From Ascaris suum (lineage: Eukaryota; Nematoda; Chromadorea; Rhabditida; Ascarididae): a DNA stretch of 64,000 nucleotides. The position numbers and the translations under genes were made by a program. Below are positions 1-13,500 of this stretch, piece after piece (position 1 is the first letter of the stretch; every line of letters starts with the position of its first letter). The stretch is taken from contig CM024172.1 in the NCBI GenBank assembly GCA_013433145.1, positions 2,354,501 to 2,418,500 of the forward strand, read 5' to 3'. A model generated the notes under the pieces. That model saw only the letters and a program-made list of their open reading frames with translations. It made no database searches and was not told the DNA's origin.

Positions 1-302
1 ATCAATAAACTGTAAGTGGGAAAAAGTGATATTAAAAGAATAAAGACTGGTCGTTCCAAAAAAAATACATAGGACTTGGATGATACCTCATTAGGCTAAG
101 AAAAACGGAATATCCACAAAAGCTGATGACCTCATAGCACCTTAGCATGCAGCGATGATCTACAAGAAGATCTATTCAGTGATCAATGTCTCTCCAAAAA
201 AAATTGCACATAGAAAGATTTCCAAACAAGATAATCAATTTCACAAGTACCCATAAAACACAAAATTGGCCTAATAAAATTAGCTCGCTGAAGTGCATGT
301 AC

Positions 303-3108
303 CTGCTCCTTCTGAGTAATCGACCCCACAAATACAACCTCGTCGTCATCTGACGCTTGATCTCTCTCGAATGTTTCCTTTGAGTGAGATTCACCATGAA
401 CCGTAACAACCTACAAATAAATTTAAGCGATAATTTTCCTTCAAGACAGAATAATAATCTTGGCATAAGCAGAACACTTTTAGGAAAATATCATTAAATG
501 AAAGCAAAAGGAAAATAAATTACCTCCTCTGAATTAATTAGTTATTTCCAGAAAGCTTCAAATGTAATCAGTTGTAGTTACTCAATAATGCCAATATTAT
601 CACTGTTGAAGGATTCCTTTCTCATGACGCAATTCACTTTGTAATCAAATAATATCCAAAAATTGAATCCTCATCAATCTATCCGCTTGAATTTTCAAAA
701 ATTTCTCTGCGTTGCAACAAATCCTTATTTAGCTAAAAGACCTGCGCCGATAAGTGGCTAAGCTTCAATAATCCCAAAAGGAGATTCATTTCTTGAAACA
801 TCATAAAAGGAAACAATGAAAAACAGGAAACGAATACTGGATCAGACGCAATCGTTGTTCGCTCAATATCATCACTATGCGATCGGTCCACTTCCATCGG
901 CGTGGCTTCAATCTCTGCGCTGGCAACCGTCTCATGAACTCGTTCTTCACCCTGTGGCAATCCAAATAAATTTTGAATATTCAGAGCAACTGAACTAGCG
1001 TAAATGAATGCCAACAAGAACATTTCGACGATTACCGACGAACAGTGAGAACATTTTAATTACTGACGAAATGATTAATAACTGCCCAGCATTTCCAGAA
1101 ACACAATAATAGCGATAGCACAACCTTTTCCCTCTCTCGTATGAGTTTCTGGAGGCCAGACATATGCGCGAAACAAAAGCTTGTAAAAACAAATTTGAAT
1201 AGCAATAAATAACGAAACGGCGCCTTAAGTGTCGCCTGAATTCAAAGGACCCCAAACGATTGGTTCCACTTTCCCCCTACTCATATCTTCTCTTAATCTA
1301 TATACTCCACTTCCTATGCCTCCTCCATCCGCTAAAGCAATTACTTCATGCACTCTTTAACAATAAATAGAATTTTAAAAAAAAAGGAAAAAATGCGCAT
1401 GTGAAATGCCTACCAAACTGAATGAAGTCGAGTGATCAACACCATCATCGTTTAACTGATGCGAAACAAGCGCCTCCTTAGATGGAATCTTTACTGCACT
1501 TTCATGCTCAGCTTTTTCATTCTGCAATGAAGCGCTCCACAATATTTCCAAAGAGAACAAAGAACATCCTTCACAGATGAATATCTCTCTCCAAGTGTTA
1601 AAACCACCATCAAACACTACAAGAATTTCGCGTACAGGTGATTGTATAAAAAAATGTTGATGAAAAATTAAATCTTTCATAACCATATCCCACTGAAAGT
1701 GATGAAATGTAAACTCTAATGACATATATCTAACAATAATGACCAAATCGCTTTCATCCCGTAGCTTTTCGTAGATAATGCCATCATTTGAAATTACTCA
1801 ACGCAACGCCTATCACACAGTGGATCGACAACATTGGACAATTTCGGTGGTTGGACAACATTGAAAAAACAATTAACCATTTTTCTTCTCTCATCATTAA
1901 CCCCACTTAAGAGTTTTATATTGTCCAATCTAATGCAATGACATTAATTCGCTAAAATTCTTTCTTTGGAAAATCCTCCACATTTCATATAAAATTACAT
2001 AAAAATGCTGGTAAATGAAATGCCCATCAGTAAAAAAAAACCTTTTAAAACCTTGAAACACAAAAACGGTTCCAAAAAATCTGCAAAAATATGTCAGAAT
2101 CATCTTAAACAACATATTCCTTCTATAAAATTACAATGATAGCAATAAAATAACATAAACAGTCGTCCCAAAATTTTTATACGAATTGCATAATATTCGC
2201 ACATAGAAATGACAAGAGAAAAGCGTACGTCTGATGGAATACTTATATCGACATCATCACGTATTTCGTTGCGCTCGTCAGTCAGAATTTCGACATCAGG
2301 CTCGTCATTCAAGACCTCTTTAGGAATCCCCTCCTTGCATTCCATCTGCATATTATAATCGCTTTAGGTAAATGCAAAAACAAGTACATATCTGCTCAGA
2401 GTTCAACGCTCTAATGTAATAAACAAACTTCCCTCATTTGTCTCTCAAATCTATGGCTCATCAATCAATCTTTTAGAACGGCGGCAACCAAATTGAGTCA
2501 CATAAGGCTCCAACTAAGTTGGGACGCTCCTCTTGCGGGTCAACCCAATACGCAGAGAAAAACTGATCGACTGGTTTTATTGTTGCATTACATAGATCAG
2601 GAGTGGAAAGTCACCCTTCCTCCCTTCAATCCGCTACCCTCATCTCGTGCCGCCTACAACAATGTAAAAAAGATTATTCGCAAAACAATTTTTAAAAAAG
2701 TCTGCACACCAGTTGTTTCTGGGAGATAAAAGCATCCCCTTGCACCCCCGCAACGATCGCAGTAGCTGCCATACTCTCCTCGACTTCCACCGACAAAGAT
2801 TTCCCGGGCGTTTCGCACACAAAGCGACAACTGTCCGAATCAGAAGCCTGAAATATTTCAAGACATGCTACAAGGGCAATAAGTCAAAAATCTTTTCAAC
2901 TAATGCTCACCTCTAAAAGACATAAGGAAATACAAGGCAGAATCGGACTGCACGTAAGCTCGAATTCGACGCATCAAAGAGTAGGAACTCATCGATGTTT
3001 ACGAAGATTAGAGCGCCCTGAAGGGCCTGAATAGAATGAAGCCATCATAGACGCTCTCATGCGTCCCGAATTTATCGCTCGTTTAAACAAATTGACGGGT
3101 GAAATTGA

Positions 3109-3188
<80 letters not shown>

Positions 3189-6100
3189 AAAGGAACGCTG
3201 ATTTTCACAGATTCGCTAATGTTTAATGGAAGAACGACGAACCTCACTACGTACATTTTCCAGCTTGGTGACCATCTTCTTATGGTCTACAAGCAATCTT
3301 CCCTTATAGTAGATATCTTCACCTGAGAGATATGAAAATACCCTATAAGGAACGTTATATAGACTGCCCGCTAGTCATTCATGACCCCAATGGGAAATTG
3401 AACAATTTTGTTTCGCTATTTAATGAAACCTATCAAATCAAAAACATGCAGTCGCATTATGTGTGGCGACGTCCTTGAAGATTATTTCCTTTGTTCCTTC
3501 TTCTAAAGATTTCCGATATTTTTTTTGATGGGGGGGGGGGGGGAATAATGCTCACAACTCCAATTTTTAACAAGGTTTTAGAAAATAGCACATGCGCCCC
3601 AAGACCCATTTTTTTTTAGGAACGAAGTTAAGCTAGAGTGTGGTGGAGGGGAAGAATGACTCGATCTAAGGATATCATAACAAGCAGAACGCTTGCGTGT
3701 AACACCGGCAAAAGCTTCATTCGTTCCGTTCAGTTTATTTCTAAAAGCCACAGTATTACCTCCAACTTCGCTGCTGACTTGCACTCGATAGCCCACTTTC
3801 ACCTTAATAAACATTAATCCATAACATAGCGTGTCGCTTCTAATTGCCAAAGCAAATGTTAAATTAAATTCAGTTGACGCAGAGAATATGGTTCATATTG
3901 AATTCAGCTCACAAAATGGTCTCATATTCATATCGAAACCTCCACACAAAAGTGCTCACGTTCATATTGAATGCTTTAACTCTATCTAACCTCTTCCTAA
4001 TGTAATTAATTACAGTACCTCCCGATAGAACTGTTACGATCGTTCAATCACTATGAAATAAGAACGAAATCCTCAAAACGTACCTGCGCCTCAAAAGCTG
4101 CATCTTGCTCTGCGATTGGCGACGTGCCTTCCTTCGTCCTAATTTGAGGCTCGATAGCGCTTCTCGTTGTAGATTTCATTGCACTGCTTTCCAAGCCTAC
4201 ATCCGCCATCATAGATTCTTCTACCTTCAATTTGCTTCTTAGCCAATGGAAGATCAAATTCCATAAGTAAAGACCGTCACAGCAGCTACAACCAATTACT
4301 GCGGTTTAGCAGATTTTCAGCCCGAAATTACTCTACTGAATGGTTATGAATACGAATGAAGTCCTCAAAATGTACCTGCCCCTTAGTCGCTGCATTTTGC
4401 TCTGCGATCGGCGACATGCCTTCCTTCGTCCTCGCTTGAAACTCGACGGCGATCCCCATTCGGGACTCCTTTGCATTGCTCTCCAAACCCGAATTCGCCG
4501 TCAAAGATTCTTCTACCTTTAATTTGCACTTTAGCTAAGGAAAGAAATTTCGTTGAGAAAAGCACTATAAATTAATGGACAAACCAGAAAATTACTGTTC
4601 GCAAGTTTACAGCAGTACAACCATCATCAGAGCAGTAAAGTACAACTAGTTACTGCGGTCAAGCATACTTCAAGAGTAAAACTAAACTATTCGGTGATTG
4701 TTAATTGAACGTGAAACGTTCAGAACCTACCTGCTTCTCAGATATTGGATCTTGCACTGAGATCGGCTGCGCATCTTCCTTTTTTCTAGTTCGACGCCGG
4801 ACGATCTTCTTTGCTGAAGGCTTCTTTGCACTAGTTTTCACACCGTCACTCACCGCCACAGATTCCGTTTCCTTTAATTTGCTGATCAATGAAACAAAGC
4901 GCATCAAAGAGTTCATCTCTGCATCTAATCACCACTACCATCGAATTTGCTTATAAACATGAAAGCAACGAAGTACAATCAATCATAAAATCAAGTACAG
5001 TGCTTTCACATTGACTCAATCGTTACTATATTCCTTGCATGCAGGAAACTGGATGAAAATAAGCCCACCTCTTATCGTGTTTGCAATTAAAACTTTAAAC
5101 CAACTGCTATTGAGATTTGCGATTCTGATCTCCATTCCGATACAAGCAACGATCATTTCTGATCGCAAATTTATTTCTTTAGCTTAGGCATCGCCAACGT
5201 TCAGTTGCGCACTCCTAATAAGTAGCATTTACTATAAAGTAGCAGAATTTTAGGGAAAGCAATGACTGCTCAAGCAATAAGTCACCTCCCTCAAAGAGCG
5301 TATTCAATTGTTGAGTTGTCGACGCATGGAGAAGCTAATCGATGAAATTGAAAAAAGATGAGATATGCAAATATGAAAGATCGAGCTACATTTTAATTTC
5401 ATCAAAGCGGTATCACAATATCGACTTCACCATCTCCTCCATCTCAAAACACTCAATACTATATTGATCGTATGGTGTTAAAAAAAAACAATTCCCATTA
5501 TTTCCGTCAAAACAATTCTTGGCAACGTTTTTGCGCACGACTTCTACTTCTATTTCTGTCAGAACCTAGATCCAATCTTGTTCAAGATGGAAATCTGATT
5601 GCTTACTGTTTTCAAAATCCTTTACATTCATTGATAACACAAATAAACACCTTCATATCTTCAATAAAACCTCACTTTTAATGAATGTTCAATTTGATCG
5701 CCAACAGGTGCCTTTCCACGGACAACACTCACACGCTTTGCTTTTTGTGTCTTTCGTTTTTTCTGCACTATTTGGTCGGTTTTCACAGCACGATCCTGCA
5801 AATCCTCAAAAATTTACGACATTTACACTCAGCTTAACCGTAATCGTTCAAGCGGATACTACAACGACTCAAACTACAACTCACTGAGTTCTCTATTGCC
5901 TAAAAAATAGTCTCGAATCTGCAAATCCTCACATTAATCAAATTAGATTCGACATCCTCATGGGGCATCTAGAGCTGCTTTATATTAGTTAAGCACATAT
6001 CATTTAATGATAAACTCACAAATGGCTTATCAATTACTTCTTCTGTATTCGTCGCTTCCTTGCGCTTTTTCTTCGGTCCCGCATTGATGGCCGCCACAAC

Positions 6101-8352
6101 GTTCGTTCTCATCCTTGTCGATCGCGGAATACTGATTTTCACTATTTGCTGAAAGCAAAACTGACAGTTGTTTCCCATATCCTTTTATTGTTTTAAATAA
6201 TGCAAAACACTGTAGAAATAAATTATGGCTGAGGTGACATTCGACACCTCTCAGATACCAACAGAGGTGATTGCGAAGTAATACTCGAGAGTCACGAAAG
6301 ATTTAAAATATTAGCAATGAAATTTCACAAAATGAATACATTCATAGCCGAAATGCTTTACGATAGAGCAAATAAAGTTGATAATTTCTTTAGAAATCAG
6401 AAATTTTCGAACGCATAACGCTCATATAGTTGTATATCTTCTTGTTAAAATGGCATCATAATCGATTTAGCGTTAAGCTTATAAGAGATTACAATACTCT
6501 AGAAGAAAGAGCAACGAGAGAGAGAGTATAGACACATAGAAACCTCAAATAACCTCAGATGGGAAATTTCAAAACGATCAGCAAAAAGTAAAAAGTAAAA
6601 ACTTATTGAAAAGCGGTTATATGATTATTAATGGTCTCAACCATATTCAGCTCCCTTCTCAATTAGCATCGCTTCAGTCTCACTCTCTCTTTGTATCCCT
6701 CTTCATCCTTCAACTAAAATTCTTCTTAACCAATCCATCGATTTCAATGAGGTTTTTGTAGGATTCGCGGACCTTGTACATTCAATATCTATTCGTTGAC
6801 AATGCGGTTTTAACTATGTAATATACGACTGTATATGTTATATGTATTTCACATAAATCCCCCGAGCTATGGACAAATTGCTGTTGCTGCAAAAAAAAGA
6901 GACATTCGGCCTGACAAAATAATCAACTCATAAAGAAAAACGCAATTCTGTTATTCGGAAAGTGTCTTCAATTTCGATCTTAATTGCCATCAAATAAACC
7001 TTACCGTATACTTAAACTAGCACAACACAATACAACTTTTCCTCTATGCCTCGCATTAAGTTCAGTACTCATATATAACGGCTGAACAAACAAGGCAGAA
7101 ATCATAACGCCAAATAGAATATAGGATAGAATAGGATAGAGGAATTCGCAGTCATGTAACGCCTATCTATACGATTTCACATCACTCAGAATTCCTCTGT
7201 CTCTTTTTATTACATTTAATTTCTCGACGATGCATATTTGTGGGACCCTTCCTCTCTATTGAGGATGGAAATACAACTAATTATTCATGGATCCTTAACG
7301 ATATTGGCAAAATTAAGACAGACTCACAACGCTATAAATATATATACTCGCCACAACAATTAAATTCTTCTTTTATCTTGGCTCATTATCAAAAATCAAT
7401 ATGCATACAAAATCCCCATCAACTCATTATATATAACCCATCAAAAAAAAAAACTATATGGGATGAGTAGAAGATATAAATGACTAAGTCACCTAATAGA
7501 CCATCTATGATGTATTGCAAAAATTATCGCCGAGAAATAGAAATAAACGTTTTAAAACGTACATTCACTTCTTCCACCACCACTTTGTCCTGTTTTTTTG
7601 AGTGCTGCGAAACTTTTTCTTTCTTTCTTAATTGACGATTCCCACTGCGTATCGTAGTTGATCTCTTCGTACTGTCTTTTTCTTTTTTCATAGCCTTATT
7701 CTTTTTCATCTGAATCCATTTCGTTAGTAATGAAAAATTTGTTGATGAAATAAGAAAATCAGAAGAAACATTGCTGCAATGAGATTTGCATCATCATCTT
7801 CCACTACGCTCAAAAACGACAATAAAAAAAAAAAACAAATGTATGTTGTTATATAAGATTAGGAATTAATAACTCGTCGCAGTCAAGCAATCCAGGTTAA
7901 AATTTTCCCATCCATTTAACTAACTTTACATTCATCTGAGCATGTAATAAGAAAAAATTTTAGAAAATTGAAAACATTGTTCAATAAAGCAATGTTTGCA
8001 TTTAGTTCCATAAAATTGCAATGTATAACTCATGCAAAGCAGTTCTTTCATCTCTTAATTCGCCGATTTGACTAAATATGACCACTTTTAATACGCTCAC
8101 GTCGATCTCCGTCTTCTTCCTCTTCATCACAAATGCGCTCATAAGTGGAAATAACCTCCCAAATGCTAAAACATACTTGACAGATTTTCAAGTTTATCTG
8201 GATTTGAGAGCAATAAATGAGGTGAAAAAATCTCATCTCATGCATTAAACTACAATTCACTTTATTTCTTACTGAAATAAATTAATGGCTAATATGGCTG
8301 ATGCAAACATCTTCAGTCACTTCATTCAAAGACAACTCAGCCAAATCTCTCC

Positions 8353-8424
<72 letters not shown>

Positions 8425-10588
8425 TGATATGCAATTTGTAGTTTCAACATTGACATATAATGAAACATTTCAGGTCTTCTTTCACTATTACTCGGCTAGT
8501 CCCACAAAAAACGGATGATACCGGTTGGAATGGCACTATGTCCACTTTTGAGAAATTTCATCGAGTTATTTAGGAACTTGTCAACTCTGTAAATGCCATA
8601 ATAACGTAACTAAACATCCAGTCTAAACCACTATCGTTCAAACTGAAAAACGACAACGACACAAATGAGTCACTTCCAAATTAATACTTCCGGTATCTAT
8701 GCGCTCTGAAACTTTCACTGACGATTTCACGACGGTTACCAGCTATCGGAAGAGATGAAATGTTAAATCAAAAGATCCAAACTCCTCATGTAACGATGGT
8801 GTAACTTAAACCAACAGCTCAAAAAATTCAAAGCATAGAAAACTCATTCACCTCTGCGGTCTCTTTTGTTGCTGTTCTTGCAGGTCGCCGAACCTTTTCC
8901 CTCACTGTATCATCAACTGGCACCTCTTCGGCAACCTTTGCTCGGCGTTTCCTGGATACATCCTTTCCACTGTCTATTCCCTTTTGCTATAAGTCAGTTG
9001 TGGTTGACAACTTCATGCCATAAATATAGAATGAAACATAATAGTGATATACCTTTTGCGCAATACTGCAATAAATTTTACTATCAAATTGCGGTGCAAG
9101 GAAAACCTTAGAAAACAACTACGACCCAAAGCCATCATGTTGCATTTGAGTCGGAAAAATTTTGTTATTTATAGTTCATATTAAACCTATCACTGAAGTT
9201 AGTAGTTAAAATTATTACATGCAAAGGTTAAGGACGTTATTGTCTACTCGACCTTTTAAAGGTAATGCTGCCCAAATTGAAGCAGGTAACATACTTCAGC
9301 ATCGGCCTTCCTAACAAGATGACGATACTGGGGTAAAAAGCCTACGCCAAAACTGAAATGCATTTCCAAGAGATGATCGACCATCAACCAGAAAAAAAAA
9401 GAAGACAACAACGTTAATACTCATGCAAACAGGTAAACAAAAAAGCTGGGTCGTGCCTCGGTGGCCGCGTTATTCGACTTTACGTCTCGAACACGTACTG
9501 CCCTTTCCTTCTTTGCGGCAATTGGCCGCGCTTCTTCAACGTTTTTTCCTCGTCGTCTTGTTGCCCGTGGCATATCAGCAACATTTTCGTCGTCCTTCTA
9601 GAAATCCACTATCATAATATGAATTACTGGCCAATAGTGGACACAAGAACAACAACTTCCGGTCATTCTAAATAAGAACAACATTGTAGATAGCAATCCA
9701 CACTTTACGGATATAATATGCGAAAATCGAAGAATACCATGTTCTTTTCATTCTTGAATGACCTCACAATTACTTCATAAAATATGAATGAACAATTGCG
9801 ACGGTTCGTAATAAAGGAAATGGATCCTTCAGCATTGTCACTTTCTTCTATCCATCCAAGAGCTAATCACTCATTAAAAAAGCCACTGAACTGGTAACGC
9901 CATTGAATGACCATTAAAATATAATAAACCGATGCCAACAAATTCACCAAAAAAGATGTCTACAGCATCATTTAACGAAGAACACAACAACTAATATAAC
10001 AACAGGAAGGTGCTATCACCAGAAAAAAAACGATGATACCTTAAGCGTAGATAAGACTTCAGTCACCTTCTTTTCTCCTTTTCTCGCTCTCTTTGATATG
10101 CTATCACTGATAGCTGCTTCAGTTCCTTGCTCTGTATCATTGCGCTTCTGCGATCTCGTCTTCCGAATTGACTTCTAGAACAGATGATGATACACTGAGG
10201 GATATAAATGTTAATAATAAATAAGAAAATAAAAATGCTAAGGAAAGTGAACCAATAGCTAAAGAGTTGATGGAGCAGCAAAAATAGCAATGCGCAAATT
10301 CATTTGCTGCTGCTTAATACGCTATTCTATTCTTTAATTCTATTTGAAAAGAACTTCAATGAATTAATACCTCCCTTTGCAAAATGCACGATTCTAAGGA
10401 AAATTTGCAGAAAGTTTTAAGTGCTTTCACCTGACTATGATAAATCAGCTTACCGCTTTAACGTCAACCGGATTAGTTGTCATCTTCCGCTTGTTAACTT
10501 TGCTTCCCGAAGCACATTTCAGTTGCACTGATGTGGCCGTTTTTCTCGACGCTTGCTGCTTCTTCGACCTTCCTTTGGTTGGGGCCAT
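303..10588 (-). CDS. Large multi-exon gene for a charged, probably nuclear protein (3' end beyond window)
   Basis: Unrecognised gene. Exons in transcript order: 10588-10454, 10174-10067, 9597-9439, 8986-8852, 7709-7569, 6148-6020, 5795-5733, 4871-4731, 4516-4376, 4224-4084, 3802-3760, 3322-3255, 2847-2710, 2345-2229, 1521-1414, 951-832, 410-303. Together they give 665 codons with no stop, and the last exon has a donor, so the gene continues past the left edge. Every exon is phase 0-0 except the pair 3802-3760/3322-3255, joined in phase 1. The start MAPTKGRSKKQQASRK follows acceptor-like CAG/AAG sites suited to trans-splicing. The N-terminal half is basic with nuclear-localisation-like stretches (GPKKKRKE, QKKRKTQKAKR); the C-terminal half is acidic. 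The last exon has DDDEVVFVG, which resembles a SUMO-interacting motif. The phase-1 pair contains VKVGYRVQV, loosely Tudor-like (weak). The donor at 9439 (GTTTAC) is poor. Possible extra tiny exons: 5565-5539 and 8121-8101. Nuclear role is inference. Confidence 0.72.
3112..3185. repeat. (TA)n microsatellite
   Basis: Uninterrupted TA dinucleotide array inside the intron between exons 3255 and 2847 of the minus-strand charged-protein gene. IYIY-type open frames over it are artefacts. Confidence 0.97.
4084..4871 (-). repeat. Three tandem paralogous 47-codon exons
   Basis: Exons 4871-4731, 4516-4376 and 4224-4084 are each exactly 141 nt, phase 0-0, and align without gaps. The second and third share VEES near the start, LES at position 11, RTKEG near position 29 and SPIAEQ near position 35. 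The first is more diverged, keeping ES, SAKK, R-TRK and PIS-QD. All three are preceded by a GCAAATTRAAG sequence that supplies the acceptor; better pyrimidine-rich acceptors just upstream exist for each copy but give inconsistent phases. The exon at 2847-2710 carries a related VEVEESMAA segment and the exon at 7709-7569 also has 47 codons. This is the signature of tandem exon duplication. Confidence 0.75.
8354..8422. repeat. (TA)n microsatellite
   Basis: Perfect TA array in the intron between exons 8852 and 7709 of the minus-strand charged-protein gene. Confidence 0.97.
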
Positions 10589-13500
10589 CACTTGAAAAAA
10601 AAAAGACTGAAATTAACCAAATGGCTAATACGCCTATTGGAAGTGATGGACTCTAACGAGATATGAGTACCATGCAAACAAAGATACTAAAGATAGGTGT
10701 CAAACTGGCTGACTATTGGTTGCGTAATTCAAAAAAACGTTGTAATAATATCGCAAATTATGAAATTCCACAAGTACAACATCACATGTTTTACTGCTTA
10801 AATACTGTTAGTATAAGATTTATGTTTGCAAACGAGTGCACAATTTGATACTTAATGAAAATATATTAGTGTAGAAATGAGATTTGGCTGAATATGTGGA
10901 GATGCGTTAAATCGCATTTCAATCCCAATTGGGCGAACGATATTAGTTGGATTAAAGATGTTCGCTTCAGCAAAATCGATTCTTATCTATTTATTGGATG
11001 CTCTAAATCGAGACTATTCCAGACGGCGACTAGGAAAGCTTTTCACTTGAGAAAATTTCCTTTTATTAATTAAAATACGATTGAAAAACTCTAGAATTGA
11101 ACGGGAAGACGATTTCATGAGGCACTGACTTTCGACTTTGATAATTTTTATCAATATAAATGTAATGCAAGTGAAGTTAATCGGCATCAATAAAACAAAT
11201 GTCGGCTAACGAAAGCAAGAAAAAGATTATATATGATAGAAGGTGAGATGAATAATTTACAGAAGCTCGTAGATATAGGCAAAAGATTGCACATAGTGTA
11301 TTCTAATTCCGCCGCATTCAATAATGCACATCATCTGGGAGGAAAAGATAAGCAGCAAAGATGAATAGAAGGACGATCATGGAAATTTTCTGTAAACGTT
11401 TGAAGGAACAAACAACGTTTGTTACAAATTCTTGCACAAGGCACTACGTTGTAAAAACAATTTTTGTGCAAATTTTGTTCTGAAGTTTCTAATGGGTCGG
11501 TGAAATGCTATAAAACAGGGTGCTATTTGTGCTTAGAAGTGAGGCTAGGAATAGGATTAACCCATGGCCATGTGGAATTGAGGTTGGACCTAATCTGGCG
11601 GCGACTCTTCACTGATTCCTGGCATGGCCTGACCGAATTCAACGTCTTAACATATAACCACGACTCAGACTAGGTCCGATTTAATTAGCGAATGGGTTTC
11701 TGTCATTTTCAGTGATGGTGCTCTTTATGTTGATACAACGATAATAAAGGAAGAAGCGACCGCTATTCACCCCCCCCCCCTTAATTCTATTCCGTGTGCC
11801 ATACGAATGTTCACCCTTCAAGCTCACCGTATCGTCGTCCTATTTCGAAGAGGATATGCCACCCGAAAAGAAAACCCTTTTGAACAAATAAAAATGATAA
11901 TGCCGATCATTACTTCAGAGTAAAAATTGCAATTTTTGAAATTTTTTGAAACGTTCTTTTGAGTGAAAAACGAAGAAAAATTGGTAATTTTAGATTTGTT
12001 GAAGCGATCGGACAATATCGAAGAGATCATATTAATGTAGAGAGAAATATAGGGCAGTTTCTTTGAATCATAGGAGGTGATAATTTGGAAAAATTATTAG
12101 AATAACTGTCGAAAATTTACTAGTTACAACTTAAGAGTATGAAAATTTGCAGTTATGTTTGATGAGAAGTAATCAATGTCCATCTTCATCCAATTATGTC
12201 TCCTCCCCCCCCCCCCCCTCCTCACTAATATTCGACCGTCCATGAGGATTTCACCATTTTAATTTTTATTTACTTAATTAAGAACTTTATAAGTGAATAA
12301 ACATCAGAAACATGATGGCTCGAAGATGACATCCCAGCGCGCAAGTACTTGAAGGATCTGAAGCTGTTGGGAATCAAATAATCGTCACAATCGACCTAAC
12401 GATGCCAACGACATATTGCACAATAAAATATCGTCTTCTGCATGGATCGCACCTCCTCAATAACGACAAATACATCAGCAAAACGACTTTCCACAACATT
12501 ACAGACCAACATAGACCGACGACAAAAATTAGACCCGCAATTCGACCATCAATGTTATACAACACGCCTTACGTTCGCGCGTATTTTCAAATTCGAGAAA
12601 AAGCGCCAATGTGAATCACTTTTGAGTGTTGAATGTTTAACAGCTCATTTATTAAAGCTATACAATTAAGGAGGTGATAAGGTGCGATGCATCAAACATT
12701 ATAAGGTATTGTTCGACGTTATTCAACGCAGGTTTATTAAAGGTAAAGCATTTCGTTGCATTTAATACAGAAAATGAGACATTTAATCATTTTTTTTTAA
12801 TTGCACTAAAATCAATAAACAATATCGTTCACTCGAAAATGAGATATTCCATACATTTTCTTATTGCATTACAAAATTATTTCCACAATTCCATCCATTC
12901 TTTTAACGTGTAAGAATCCCATTATCGATCAAAAAAGATCAATTTCCACCGGAAATCAATTTGAAAGTTATGATATCAATATGCGATTGGCGTTTAACAA
13001 TGCCCGTATAAACTACCCGCAACAAGAGAATACTCATCACAAAAAAAAAAAATTTGCCTGCATGGGTAAGTAAATTTGGTTTCCTATTGTTAGAGTAATT
13101 TGGAAATTGAATAATCCCCATAATCTGAATTAATTTATATCGTTTTTAAGATTGCATTCTAGTGCATTTCCATCGAAACTATTTCTTTACGCTCTTTTAC
13201 TCAATATTTGACAGGTCGTTGGTCGGCTGAGAAATATTCCTCCAAAAAACATCGACATATTCGTCCGATAATTCGTCTTTGATGTATTCACTTCTAAATG
13301 AAAAATTCTTCAGCATTAAAATCGATGTTCAACCGGTTGAATAAATGCCAACATAACGTCGTTGTCCGCCGTCGTTTTTATTTGCGCTTATCTCAAGAAA
13401 CGACTTCATCACGATATATACCCATTGCATTCATATATCATTGTCAATAATATCATCATCGAATAAGATTTGTTTTATATGAATCCACAATACGATTATA

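Noticed and set aside
2480..2700. More balanced-composition stretch with a 78-codon plus frame
   Set aside because: It lies in an intron of the minus-strand gene, lacks splice signals and looks like an old interspersed repeat.
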